From contig SWDT01000081.1 in NCBI GenBank assembly GCA_009193035.1, positions 1 through 64,000 on the forward strand: a stretch of 64,000 nucleotides of DNA. The letters run 5' to 3'. The position numbers and the translations under genes were made by a program. This stretch comes from Halicephalobus mephisto (taxonomy: Eukaryota; Nematoda; Chromadorea; Rhabditida; Panagrolaimidae). This document shows, in pieces, positions 47,801 to 59,629 of this stretch (the stretch's first letter is position 1; each line of letters opens with the position of its first letter). The notes under the pieces are model-generated. The model did no database searches. It was not told where the DNA came from and worked only from the letters and a program-made list of their open reading frames with translations.

Positions 47801-50800
47801 TTTGAAACTCTCATGTAGTTTCTACAATCTCTTGAAAGCTTCAGATCCTAATTCTGGATTTTGAAGTCCTTGGAAATTGTGGAATTTTTAGAATTTTAGA
47901 AATTTTTAGTGATCCAAAATTTTGTGAAAAATTCTAAAATTTCATTGAACTTTTCGAATTTCTAACATCTTCCAGAATCTTATTCAATTTTCTGAATTTT
48001 CTGAAATTTTCTGAAATTTATAAAAATTCTGGACTAGTTCGAAAATATTTAAGAAATTCTAAAATTTTTAAAATTTCATAGAATTTTTAAAATTTCTAGA
48101 ATTTTTTCAAAATTTCTAAATTTTATAAACAATTTTAATATTTTGGAATTTAATAAACTTTCGTAACTTTTGAGGATTTCACAAAGTTTTGAAAACCTAA
48201 TAAAAACTGAATTTATTTAGAAATTCCGTTTCTAAAGATTCGTGTTGAGACACTTTCATAAATGCTGGCATTTTTGATTTTTACAGAACTATGATGTCAG
48301 GATTCAGATTACAGACTCCCTCTGTTTTTGAATTTCTGGAAAATTCAGAAATAAGTATCCCAAATGTCCGTTTCTTACATCTATGAAGTCATCAGAAGGT
48401 TTTATTTGACGTTTTTTCTTGACTTTTCATAATCACGCAAGATTGGTTATTGTTTGTCTTCGGTGACCTTTTCCGAGCTCCAGAATCCCGATTGTTTCGG
48501 AATGCTTTGCGTGACTTTCTATTGTGGGACTAGAATCCAACTGGGCGTGGTTCTGGATTTAAAATTTTATAAATATTTTACTTTAGTTTAATTTTCCATA
48601 ATATCGACAAGGATGAGTCTTCTGAATCTTGGAATTTTTGTTTTTTCTCTCTGTGCTATTGGTCTCACAACGCCTTTGGAGAACACAAGGATGTATTCAG
48701 TTGCCACAGGCAATGGCAACTTGTTCAGACCTGGATTTGTGAGTTTAACAGCAAATTACTGTAAATATTAGAACTGCAATTTTTAGCACGAGGACTTTAG
48801 ACTAGATGGACTCGTAAAGCGAAGCCCCCAGACCCCAGACGCACTTGACATGGAGTACTTGAAGTAAGCCCTGGTCTTGGAAAGAAAATTCCCAATTTAA
48901 TTTTTCAGTAAACGTTCCGCAGCCTTAGGCAGAACGAACTTCCGTCCGGCCAAGAGATCCATGGCGATGGGCAGAAGCGGATTCAGACCTGGAAAAAGGT
49001 CCATTGCCACAGGCCGTTCCAATTTCCGTCCAGGCAAACGTTCAAATAGTGGATTATTCTTCATTCCTGGAGATGAAGACAGATTAGAAATTCTCACCAA
49101 CATTCTGGAAGAGCAAATGGCCGAAAATCAAAATTACCTCAGAAAATTCGGCACTCAAATGTAATTTTTGTTATTTTTAATTATTAAGCTATTTTGCTCA
49201 TCTGTATCGAAGATTGTTGCTGTCCTTAATACCGTATCCCAAGTGAGGAAAATAAAACAGAATGAATTGTTGGGAATTGAAGTACAGTAATTTTTTCGAA
49301 TCCAAGTTGGAGTTACGTAAGCAATGTGGGAAAAACGAAATTCGTTTAGTAAATTCAAAAAAATCGTTTTTTAATTTCAAAACGAATAAAAAATATTTTT
49401 TTACTTATATACCGTAATTCAATCGGAAGTTATTATTTTTAATAAATTTTTTTGAAAATAAAATTTTTAATAAACATATTTGAAATTTTTCAATGAACAT
49501 ATTTGAAATAATTTAATTATTAAATTTTTTTGATTATGAAATAAATACTTACGACTTGATAATTATGAAATAAATAAACTTACGACTTGATGAGAATGCT
49601 CTGGAAGATAGGAGCTGTGACGGTTGCTGTTGTCCACAGGGGTGGGGGTGTTGGACATTCGGGAATCCCTCCACCGGATCTCCGCCATGGAAGAAGAACC
49701 TGAAAACCAACTTTGAATCCTACAGATACGGAATCGAAAAAATTCTTTCGCAAAAAAAAATAAAATTCAAAATAATCAACATGAATGTTTTTTGACTACA
49801 GTAGGAAAATTAATTGATAAACAGGGCCTTTCGTTTCAGGACCGCGTGGAAAGTAAAGAAATATTAAAATTGTTAAATATCTCAATAATATATGGAAATA
49901 AAAGTAAAAAACACAACTATTTTAACTATTTCAACTACAGTACCACAATCAACTGATATACAGGATTTTTCGTTCCAGGACTGATTTTTTTGATTTTATT
50001 GTACTTTGACAAACTTGATTTTTCACATCAATAACAAAATTCCACAAAAGATCAAAAATCGGTTTTCGGATATTTATCAAAATTCAGAATTTTCCAATAT
50101 TTAATTTTTAATAATCGGAAAAATCGATTTTTGGGATTTAGTATGGCTTGTTTCGTAGCAGATAATGTACGTAACTACGATCTGCCTGTTTTCGAATAAA
50201 AAATCTTCTGTGCTAAGATCTATGAAAAAGTCGACATCAAAATCAAATGTACATTTTGTTTGTAAAATTCGAGAAAATCGGTCAAAATTTGTTTGCATTC
50301 ATAAAAATTATAAAATCGAAATTTGCAATATTCAAAAAAGATGATTTATTTAATTGTTGTGTGAAAATTTTATTTGACTTTGATTTTAATGTCGACTTTT
50401 TTATAAACCTCAGCGCTGAAATGAGAAAATTGGAGAAATTTGCAAAATTCCATATATCGCGTGTCGAAACCTAATTCGAATAGTTTTTTGACACAAGTTA
50501 CAAAGAATTATATTGCGTATCATATCCCTATTTAGAATCCATCCAATTTCGATAAACAACCCTCTGGAAGAAGGAAGTCAGAAAAAATCGGAAAAGTTCA
50601 TAAATTACTTGTTAAAATTAAGTCCAAGTAGTTCTTAGGAATAATTCATCGTTCATTTTGTAGTTTAGTGGAACTTTATTAGGATCTCTCTAGACTGGTA
50701 AACAGTCTACGAAAGCAACAGGATTAGACAAAGTTGGAAAAGTTCACATACGAAAATAGAAAATTTAGTCAGACTTTTTCAAAAAAATTAGTTTAAGATA

Positions 50801-53800
50801 TAACTTATAAAATACCTATTTTGAATTTATCCAATTTTGATAGATATCCTTCTAAAAAGATAGAATTAGATAAGTTTGTAAAAGTTCACATATCATTTGT
50901 CTGAAATTAATCTTTTTCAAACAAGTTATAATTCATTTTATAACTTACAAAATACCTATTTTGAATTTATCCAATTTTGATGAATATCCTTCTAGGAAGA
51001 CAGAATTACAAAAATATTCGAAATTTATCATAAGGCGTTCAAAAACCAAAAAAGCTCATCATCTGTTCGCACTTTCGAATTGTCTATTTTTAAACCACTT
51101 TTTTCATGTTTAATTTGAGTACTTTTTTCCAAAATTAGGTGCAGTTTTCGCTTTCGTTACAGTCGTCCAATGAGTTGTTCGAAAAAGTGATTCCAAATGC
51201 GAATTCGGATTTGCGGATTTTCTGGATTAATTTTGTTCATAAAAAATGTTCAACAAAAATGTACTGCAAATTTCGAATGCACTTTTCGAGAACTACAGAT
51301 TGAAATGACGTATATCAAAAGGTTACTTTCGAAAAAGTTGTTTTTTTCGGTTTCCGAGTATAAACTTTTACTTTTTAAAAAGTAATCTAGGGTAGTTACT
51401 GTAATACTAAGTAGGTTTGTATGAAGTTCATTTTTAAGATTAATGAAATTTTACAAAGTTATTTTATAAAAAATTAGTTTTCGCTGGATTTTAAAAAATA
51501 CTGTAATTCAGTAATATTCTTTACAGTAATTGGAAAAATTAATTTCGCAGAACCCATTACAGTAATTGGAAAAGTTAAATTTACAGTATCGTCTACAATA
51601 TTGAGGAAAAGTAACTTGACAGTATTTTTTACAGTAACTTTAAAATTCAACTCGATAGTATCCTATACAGTAAGTTGAATAACTACTTCGACAGGATTCC
51701 TTACAGTATTTGGAAGAATTAAATCCATAATACCTTCTACAGTATCTTGGAAACCTAATTTGACAGTATTCCGTAGGGTAAATGAAATGACTTACAATTG
51801 CTGAGAGTGGAGTTAGTACTGATCGGTCTGAACCCGCTGCTGGCCCTGGAGGACCCTCTGGAAGCGTTGCCGTTTTTCTTCTGTCTCAACTGGACTCGGC
51901 AATAGTTCTCATTGGAGTCCACTGCCCCGCTGTAGGGTGGAGGGGGTTTATTTCCATTCACCCCCATCATGGGTAGGTGGTTCCGTCTTCCGTTCGAGTA
52001 CAAGGGCTGGGAACCCATGTAGTCCCTGTTGGAGTGGTCGAGAGGGGGTGGTTCGACGAGGTTGTGGAGGTTGCACCCTTCGCTCTGGACTCGCTTCATG
52101 TCCCCTGGTTTTCTGGTAGATGTCTGTTCCACCACGGAGATCCGGACCCCCGCGAGGAAACGTTCGAAACTAACAAGACCACTCGGGGGAACTGTCCTGG
52201 CCAGAGTCTCGAGGAAGCTGGGGGACAGTAGGCCGACTATATCAGGGGGAAACTGTCGCCAACGAACACAAATCTGAAAAGTCATTTTTAAAACAATTTT
52301 TAAAATAATCAAATTATAAAAAATCAAAAATAAAAAGTTTTAAAATTGACTTTAACAAGAATTTCTGAGATTTTTTAAAGACCTCTAAAATTGCATTATT
52401 ATAGAAAATTTAAAATTTAAAAATTATCTCAAGATGAATTTTTTAAATTTTCAAAAATCCTTAATCCCAAAACTGCATTATTGTAAAAAGTCGAAAATTT
52501 AAATTTCCACAAATTTAAAAAAATTTTTGGAAATTTTTAAATTCTAAGATTCTCGATGTTAATTTCGAAATAAATTAACATTAAAAGTTAATTTTTTTAA
52601 ATTTTAAAAAACTTAAAAATTTTAATTTTTGAAAATTTTAAAAATTTTAATTTTTGATAATTCTAAAAATTCCTCTTAATTGTGAAAAATCTCAAAAATT
52701 TCCGAAATTTCTTCGAAAATTCCGGAATTTTCCACCGAATCCTGGAAAATTCTAGAAATTTCGGTGGAATTTTAGCTTCGTATCTGGGAAATGTAGGAAA
52801 GAATAGAGATAATAGTACTTTTTAAACATTATCGTTGATTTTATTGGAGTTGTTGTCATCATTATCTATAAATCAATTCCAATAGAACGTTTTGGACAAT
52901 GACTGGAAAATGGCTTTTTTGACACTATTGACAGAATGTTATTAGATCTCTGAAAATCACTATCCAAAAACCACTTCGGTGAAAAAATGAATAGTGTCTA
53001 ATTTTACCTAAAAATTAAAATTTTCAGTCACTATTCAAAAGCTAAAAATAAATAGTGTCTAATTTTACCTAAAAATTAAGATTTTCAGTCACTATTCAAA
53101 AGCTAAAAATGGATAGTAACTAAAAGTATAAACTATTTAAGGATTTTATTAGATCCCTGAAAATCACTATCCAAAAACCGCTCCAATGAAAAAATGAATA
53201 GTGTCTAATTTTACCTAAAAATGAAAATTTTCAGTCACTATCCAAACGACGTCTTCGAAAAAATCAAATATAATGATTCTCAATTTTCTCATTTCTAATA
53301 CTATAATTTTTTAAGAATTTTCAGAATCTTCCAAAATCCAGTAGAAAATTTCCAAATTTTCTAAAATTTCGTGGAAATTTTTGGAAGAATTCAAAATTTA
53401 GAGTTGTCCAAAATTTTTAATCTTTTAAAAAATCAAAGAAATCCTTGTCGAAATTACTTTTCAAAACTGGTTGTTGTTACAATAGTGTGGTTTTGGAGGA
53501 TTTTTGGAAAATTATAAAAATTATTTCTTAAAAATGTTTATTTTTAAATTTCGCAATATTGATTGTCCGAAATTGGATGAAAAAAAAGTTTTGTCTTGAA
53601 CATTTATATTGTAATTTTAATTATTTTAAATCGGAAATTACAAACAAAAACTGGTTAAGGGCCATTGTATAAGGCTTTCATCGTTTTTATGTGGAAGTTT
53701 GACACAGTCATCTCTACAGAAGTCTGAACTTCAGAATCCAGGATCCCGAAGGCCAACCCTCAACTCGAACGTCGGATTCAGAATCTACGGATCTGGTTAT

Positions 53801-54109
53801 CTCAGTCTAAATACTTTTTGCAGAATTCTGAAGACGTCTATGTCAAACATCCATATAAAAAACGATAAAAGTTTTATACAACGACTTTTAAACAGTTTTC
53901 GTTTGTAATTTTTGACTTAAAGTAGTTAAAATTACGACATAAGTGCCCAGGATAGAATTGTCATATTACGGAAAAAGATCCTTATGACAGAAACCCACCT
54001 CATCAAAGTGAACAAAGCCGGTCCTGTTGACATCGACGGAATCAAAACAGGCCCTCAAAGAATCAATAAGCTGGTCCGAAAGTTGAACGAACCGGGGGGT
54101 TTGCCGCAT
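41837..54109 (-). CDS. SAPCD2-like protein (suppressor of APC domain containing 2)
   Basis: Orthologue of vertebrate SAPCD2 (p42.3), a cortical, spindle-orientation and polarity factor. Exons 54109-53999, 52273-51796, 49699-49584, 44229-44083, 42464-42115, 41930-41837; phases agree; 431 residues (human 394). Seen: N-terminal EF-hand-like region LRACFDSVDVNRTGFVHFDE, continuing RWRQFPPDIVGLL then VPPSGLVSFERFLAGVRISV (SAPC domain core); a low-complexity Pro/Ser middle with PPPPYSG; a coiled coil KLIEWYNKRMTTLDKRKEML; and a C-terminal coiled coil QRQNQRLIDELEAKSKLIEQ-LQREK with a tail ending HDTLL, parallel to the human DSTFI end. The human protein has the same order of blocks. About 89% of the locus is intron; the third intron (5.35 kb) hosts a neuropeptide gene. 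Start Met chosen as the first in the exon; no upstream exon seen. Confidence 0.85.
43592..43832. repeat. Left arm of a long intronic inverted repeat (SAPCD2)
   Basis: About 240 bp in the fourth intron, very close to the reverse complement of 50773-51010. Shared blocks include aaattcaaaataggtatttt and tttcagacaaatgatatgtg. Confidence 0.85.
45430..45650. repeat. Tandem repeat, about 77-bp units
   Basis: Three copies containing gaagtcttcaaaaatgtcat and agattctggagctttatgga, in the third SAPCD2 intron. Confidence 0.8.
46140..46500. repeat. Tandem repeat, 30-35 bp units
   Basis: About eleven variants of ttcgtgttgggaccaaaaat followed by aaaaaa. A related unit (ttcgtttcaggaccagaaa) occurs at 56640-57010. 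Confidence 0.8.
46900..47400. repeat. Tandem repeat, about 115-120 bp units
   Basis: ttttggcattagggacactt and cgccaaactgtaatataata recur; the last two units (from about 47138 and 47260) are nearly identical and earlier ones are decayed. Confidence 0.75.
48560..48612 (+). promoter_or_regulatory. Putative core promoter of the neuropeptide gene
   Basis: A TATA-like tataaatatttta lies about 40 bp before the start codon. The 150 bp upstream is of balanced composition in an otherwise AT-rich intron. Confidence 0.4.
48613..49164 (+). CDS. RPamide neuropeptide precursor (nlp-2/22/23 type), nested in SAPCD2 intron
   Basis: Secreted neuropeptide precursor. Exons 48613-48738, 48787-48863, 48909-49164 (152 residues; introns 48 and 45 nt). 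Signal peptide MSLLNLGIFVFSLCAIGLTT. Dibasic sites release SAALGRTNFRPA, SMAMGRSGFRPG and SIATGRSNFRPG; the last two should be amidated at the Gly. C. elegans NLP-2/22/23 peptides have the same S-x-A-x-G-R-x-x-F/L-R-P-G plan, and NLP-22 acts in sleep-like quiescence. The first peptide ends in A rather than G, so it cannot be amidated in the usual way. Exon 1 carries a further RPG copy (SVATGNGNLFRPG) that is followed by Phe-His instead of Lys-Arg. The 40-residue C-terminal tail (FIPGDEDRLEIL...) is acidic and of unknown role. Confidence 0.88.
50773..51010. repeat. Right arm of the long intronic inverted repeat (SAPCD2)
   Basis: Lies in the second SAPCD2 intron. Reverse complement of 43592-43832 with only scattered differences; a more decayed copy lies around 50520-50620. 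Confidence 0.85.
51480..51780. repeat. Degenerate repeat rich in ACAGTA
   Basis: tacagtaattggaaaa, gacagtattttttacagta and related pieces recur about every 37 bp, up to the donor of the second SAPCD2 exon. Confidence 0.6.
52900..53250. repeat. Tandem repeat, about 60-bp units, with TCACTATCC-type motif
   Basis: aatagtgtctaattttacct plus ttttcagtcactattcaaaa recur at about 52985, 53045 and 53195, with ccctgaaaatcactatccaa at 52955 and 53155. Located in the first SAPCD2 intron. The motif is the same one that dominates glr introns. Confidence 0.8.
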
Positions 54110-54589
54110 TTTCCCTCCAAAAGGAAGCTTATCGATGATCCTTGGAATTTTTCAAGAAAAATAAATTTAATTCAACACCTAAAAGTCAATATTTGAAGAA
54201 ATTGATTAGATCCAACATCTCAATCTCGGAGATTAGTCAAAGGAATTCCGTGACAAGGATAGATTTCAATCTTTTCGAGATGGCAAACCGCCAAACAAAT
54301 AAATTGCGCAAAAGGGGTCAAAACGATCATCGGAAACAATAATAAACCAATTCGCGAAAACACGGAATTGAGACCCAAATAAAACTGTCCTCGACTTCAG
54401 ACCTGGTCCACGCTTGTCCTTCCATTTCGTCCTCTCGCGGATTTCTCAATGAACATGTTTTACAAAATTCCATTAAGATACGAGGAAACTAAAATTAACA
54501 TATCCATGTTACAGTAGATATCCAATCTTGAGAGGAAAATCAACGGATAATTATTAAGCTTAATTAAGCGACTAAAAAGTGGTTTTTTG

Positions 54590-55890
54590 GAGGAAATCCT
54601 ATTTGGACCAGTAAATGAAGAGTTTTTCGGTTTCCAAAAACTTTCGTTGTGGGAGTTGGTTTCAGTTATTTTAGGTATACTTTTAAATAGAACCCTACTG
54701 GAGTAGTAAATGAATAAAATTATTATAATTTTTAAAAAACTTTCGCGGTGAGAGTTGGTTTCAGTTTTTTATGTTTTCAATATAATCTTACTCATTCTCT
54801 TAAATTAAAATTTTTGTAATTTTCAAAAAACTTTGTGACGATAATCGACTTATTTTAGATCCCTTTTTGTACTAAATTCTACCCGCATTAGTGAATGAAG
54901 GGGCTTGTTGTGGTCTTCAGGAACTAGTGCGGCGAAAGTTGACTTTGCTCTTGTCTTCGGTTCCTTATTGCGCAATATCCCATTCCGTCTGATAAATTAA
55001 GAGCTTCTTATGGTTTTCAGGGATTCTTCAGTAAAAATAAAACTTTTTAAATTTATTTTTGAAAAAAAAGACTTTTAAAATCAATTTTTGAATAAAAATA
55101 AAACTTTTTAAAATTTATTTTTGAAAAAAAAGACTTTTAAAATCAATTTTTGAAAAAAAAAATAAGACTTTTTTAAATTTATTTTTTCGGTAAAATTACA
55201 ATATGACTAAAAAATTATTTTTATAATTATTAAGGATTTTCGCGGTGGGAGTTAATATTATTATTTTTTTATTTTTTATATGAAATTTCACTCGCATTTG
55301 AGAACGAATAAAACAATTATGATTTTCAGCGATTTTTACGACTATAGTTAATATTATTATTTTTGCACGGAATTTTATAGACAATAAAAGTGATTTTTTA
55401 TAATCATGGAGAATTTTCATGTAAAAATAAATATTATTATTTTAAGCGTTTTTACATGGAATTCTGCAAAAAGTAATAAAAACAATTTTTTGAAGTCATC
55501 GGAAATTTTCGGACAGAAGTTAACAACATTATTTTTATACAAAATTTTACACATAATAAAATGATTTTTATAATTGTTAAATATTTCAATAAAAAAAGTC
55601 GATATTATTATTTTATGATTTTTTGTATGGAATTTTATAAAAAATAATAAAAATTAATTTTTATAATTATTAAATATCTTAGTAAAAAAAATTAATATTA
55701 TTATTTTATGATTTTTTTGTATGGAATTTTATAAAAAATAATAAAAATTAATTTTTATAATTATTAAATATCTTAATAAAAAAGTTAATATTATTATTTT
55801 ATGATTTTTTGTATGGAATTTTATAAAAAATAATAAAAATTGAACTCGTATGGTTTCGGGGACTTTTGAGGTGTGAGTTGACTTGGCATT
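54590..55890. repeat. Degenerate satellite, about 90-110 bp units
   Basis: Around a dozen units share aactttcg-cggtgggagttg. From 55560 to 55850 the last three units are nearly identical with a period of about 95 bp (ttatgattttttgtatggaa), so part of the array was amplified recently. Confidence 0.7.
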
Positions 55891-56639
55891 CCTTCAGTCA
55901 TAAATACTTTGATCAATCTGGGCTTGGTTTCGAGAATCTGACTCATGGATCTCGGAATTGATTTCTCTATTCAAAATAAAAAAATTAAAAAAACTAATCT
56001 TAAAAAGGAAATTAATTTTTTCAAATTTCTGACCTGAGAGAAAACCAATGACCTCAAAAGAACAAGTTAACTCGCTTGTTCCCGTCTTGCTCTAGAGACT
56101 TTAGTCAAGTGAAGATTTCTCGATCCGTCAAATAAACAGACCGATGCCTAATCCGGGGTGTGTTCAAAATCGGACTCGTTGAACACTGACAAAACTGTTT
56201 TGGAAAGATTATGTAAAGTGATTTGAGTCATTTGCGCTGTTCGAATTCGGATTAAAAATAATTGAGAAAAATCCATGGATGACGAAATTGGAGATGGAGA
56301 AGTCGCTCCAGATGGACGTGGGAAAACGAAACTTGGACAATTATGAAAATTGGAAAATTATAATTTCCGCGATGGAAGTGGGATAAAAAATTAGTTTTCA
56401 CCCTAAATTCAGAAATTTGTTTTCATTTTGGAATTAAAAAAATTCTGTTTTTAGTTTAAAAAAATAAAAATATAATTTTCGTTCCAGAACCAAGGAATTT
56501 AGTTTCAAAATCTGATGAAATTGTAATTTTCGTTTCGAGATCTAAAAACAAAAAAATTTATTTTTCTCGAGGATCAAAAATCGATGATTTTATTTTTGAA
56601 TAAAAATGAAAAAAATTAGATTTTTAATTTAGAAAAATA

Positions 56640-57010
56640 AAGTTCTACTTTTTGTTAGAAATTTCAAAAATAAAAAAATTAGTTTTTTTCAGAAACCGAT
56701 AAAATTTTATTTTCCTCTGTAGATCAAGATTAAAAATTAAAATTTTCGTTTCAAGACTAGAAAATAAAATATTCACTTTAAAACCAAAAATAAAAAATAA
56801 AATTTTCGTTTCAGGACCAGAAAGTAAAACTCTCGCTTTAAAACTAAAAATAAAAAATAAAATTTTCGTTTCAGGATCAGAAAATAAAATATTCACTTTA
56901 AGACCAAAAATAAAATTGAAACATTCATTTCAGGACCAGAAAATAAAACATTTACTTTAAAACTAAAAATTAAAATTAAAATTTTCGTTTCAGGATCAAA
57001 AAAATAAAAC
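56640..57010. repeat. Tandem repeat, about 60-bp units
   Basis: aaattttcgtttcaggacca and gaaaataaaatattcacttt alternate over about five units. Confidence 0.75.
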
Positions 57011-57752
57011 TGCTCAAAAATAAAATTATAAATTTTTCGAAACCGAAAATTTCTGAATTGAAAAAGGGATACATCCATATAAAAACTTCCAAGTTCTCCA
57101 ATTTCTCGACCACGTATGAATCCACAGAGGATCACACTTATCCAATTTCTCGCGACGGAGATCGAATCATCCAAAGTTTTTATTAAAGTTTGCACAGATC
57201 GGGTAATCTGAAAATTCTTCAAACTTTGGAAAACAAGCAAAAATGACACTCTTATTGAATCCAAAGTTTCAAAAAGAAGAAATGCGATCACATGTATGAA
57301 AAAATAAAATTAAAAAATTTCAGAAATGAAAATCACACTACTGTGAAAACCAAAAATAATTTTTTCCAAAATGGTCTTGATACGAATTTTAGGACTTTTT
57401 AGTCAAGAACTAAAATTGTAAAGTCAAATATTTTTGTAATTTTACAGTAAGCCAATCTTAGTTACATTACTGTAAAAATTAAGAACAATTTTTTTCGAAA
57501 TAGTCTTTAATTTTTGGAAGATTTCAGAAATTACAGTAACCTGTAATTTTTGTTTTTTACATTTATTTAGGAAATAATTATAGACAATAAAGTTCTAAAA
57601 TTAGTGGTTTTGATAAATAATTTTGATTTCAATTTTCAAAATTTTTAAGAAACTAAGCTGGCCTACATGACAATTTCGATTTTACTCAATACTGGTTTCG
57701 TAATCTTAGACGGTTTCGTAAACAATGACTTTGAAGTGCATTTTCCTTAAGT

Positions 57753-59126
57753 GGATTTGGGAACTTCTAGATTAAGGTACATGGGGGTAACCCTTGAAGG
57801 TTGAGGATTAACAAATGTTAAAAAAATCATAGTATTTAGAAAACAAAAATGAATTTTCAGAACTTGATGGATATTGAAGCAGACTGTAGGATGATTTGGG
57901 GACTTTTAGAATAGAGTTTCAGGGTGGTACAAGACCCACTTACCCTCGGGGAATAACATATAAAACTACAAATAAATATTTAAACATCACAACCAACATT
58001 ACAGTAACTCTATCGAAAACAGGTGAATTTGATTATAATTGAAAAAGGAAGAATCTATAAATTGGGTAAAAATGGTCCGAACAAACAGAAAGATTCAGTG
58101 ACCAGTTCTTCACCTCTTTGGCCAGTTATTGAAAGGTGTTTCCATTTGCCCATTCGGACCCAATATCGCGAAAACACTTCAGCCGTGGATAATATGCAAA
58201 TTTGTCTCCTTTATTGACTTGGCAACAATTGGGATTCCTCTTTGGATGAAAAGAAAAATTTTGATTTGATACACTTGATTCAATTTAGAAATTCAGCGTT
58301 CTGAGTGCTTTTGATTGATTTTTGTTCTTTTAAAAAACGAGATAAAATTCGAACATAGTGGAACAGATTCAAAACGATCTTTAATCAAGTATTGCAGGGC
58401 AAAAATCACAATTTCGGACATAATTAAAACCAATTTTTGTCAAATTTTATGAATTTAAAAAAATCAAAACTCTAAAAATTAAAAAATATTTAAAATTTTT
58501 ATTTAATAAAATTCTAAAAAAAAATTTTATTTTAAAAAATTATTAAAACTCATAAGCAATAATTTGGTTATTTTAGAAATATCATATTTTTGAGCTTTAC
58601 GTGTTGAATTAAAAATTGAAAATTCCGACTCATTAATTTTATTCAATTATTTGTGATATTCATTAAAAACGAAATAATTATTTTCGACAAATAGGATCTG
58701 ATAAATTCCGATGACTCAGATTGAACATTATTCAATTCCCTATGTGAATTCAAAAAAAGTTAAAAATACATTCTTTTTTTTGGAATTAATATAGAACAAA
58801 AATTAAGAATTCTAAGATTTTGTAAAAGTTAATTTAATGTTTATAATCAAATTCACCTGTTTCCGATAGGGTTACTGTAATGTTGGTTGTGATGTTTAAA
58901 TATTTATTGGTAGTTTTATATGTTATTCCCCGAGGGTAAGTGGGTCTTGTACCACCCTGAAACCCTATTCTAAAAGTCCCCAAATCATCCTACAGTCTGC
59001 TTCAATATCCATCAAGTTCTGAAAATTCATTTTTATTTTCTAAATACTATGATTTTTTTAACATTTGTTAATCCTCAACCTTCAAGGGTTACCCCCATGT
59101 ACCTTAATCTAGAAGTTCCCGGATCT
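57753..59126. mobile_element. DNA element with about 280-bp terminal inverted repeats
   Basis: Left arm about 57753-58038, right arm about 58843-59126, more than 95% matching in reverse complement by eye (for example aggtacatgggggtaaccct and its inverse; cttaccctcggggaataaca and its inverse). The 800-bp centre has an open frame at 58023-58217 with no recognised domain. No transposase and no certain target duplication. Non-autonomous element. Confidence 0.8.
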
Positions 59127-59629
59127 ATCTAGACAGAATAAATTCCAAAACATAAATTACAAAATTTTATAAAATCACTAAATCACGTAAAACGAATTTT
59201 GTTACGTAAAGTACTTTAGTTCTTAGAACACTTTCAAAATTGGAATGAAAACAATTCCGTAATAATATTTATTTGTATTTTCACAGTAGTATGATTTCAA
59301 ATTTTAAGTTATTAAAAGTTGTTAAAATTAATGAAGTATTTTTTAGATAACCGTAACCTCTGATAAATCTTTGCAGTTTTACTGTAGAAACAAGAAGTAA
59401 TTTTAAAAATTAAAATTTCGGAATAGAATCAATTTTTTAATTCAAAAATTTGTTTGAATTTATCTACACTTTGAAACAAAAAATATGTTACGAAATAATT
59501 ACTTTTGGACTCATTGGTCTGGCAAAAACTAATCTAGGTTACTTTGTACTTTTTTATATCGAACTCTAATACAAAATTTCAGACATCATTGTATTGAAAA
59601 AAAAACAAATAAAATGAGGTAATGTGCTC

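Larger units (their letters stand above)
54110..57750. other. Intergenic, satellite-rich, no gene recognised
   Basis: Upstream of SAPCD2. A minus-strand open frame at 56893-57291 and a short one starting MSQILETKPRLIKVF at 55946 look partly protein-like but match nothing I know. Confidence 0.4.

Noticed and set aside
51937..52277. Plus-strand open frames over the SAPCD2 second exon
   Set aside because: The GC-rich exon is open on both strands; the minus strand encodes the SAPC domain in phase with its neighbours.
55885..55946. MSQILETKPRLIKVF as an upstream SAPCD2 exon
   Set aside because: The open frame runs into the AT satellite, has no good donor, and SAPCD2 exon 1 already starts with a Met at a fitting position.
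58023..58217. Protein encoded by the long-TIR element
   Set aside because: Sixty-four codons without any transposase or other motif; part of it lies in the TIR.
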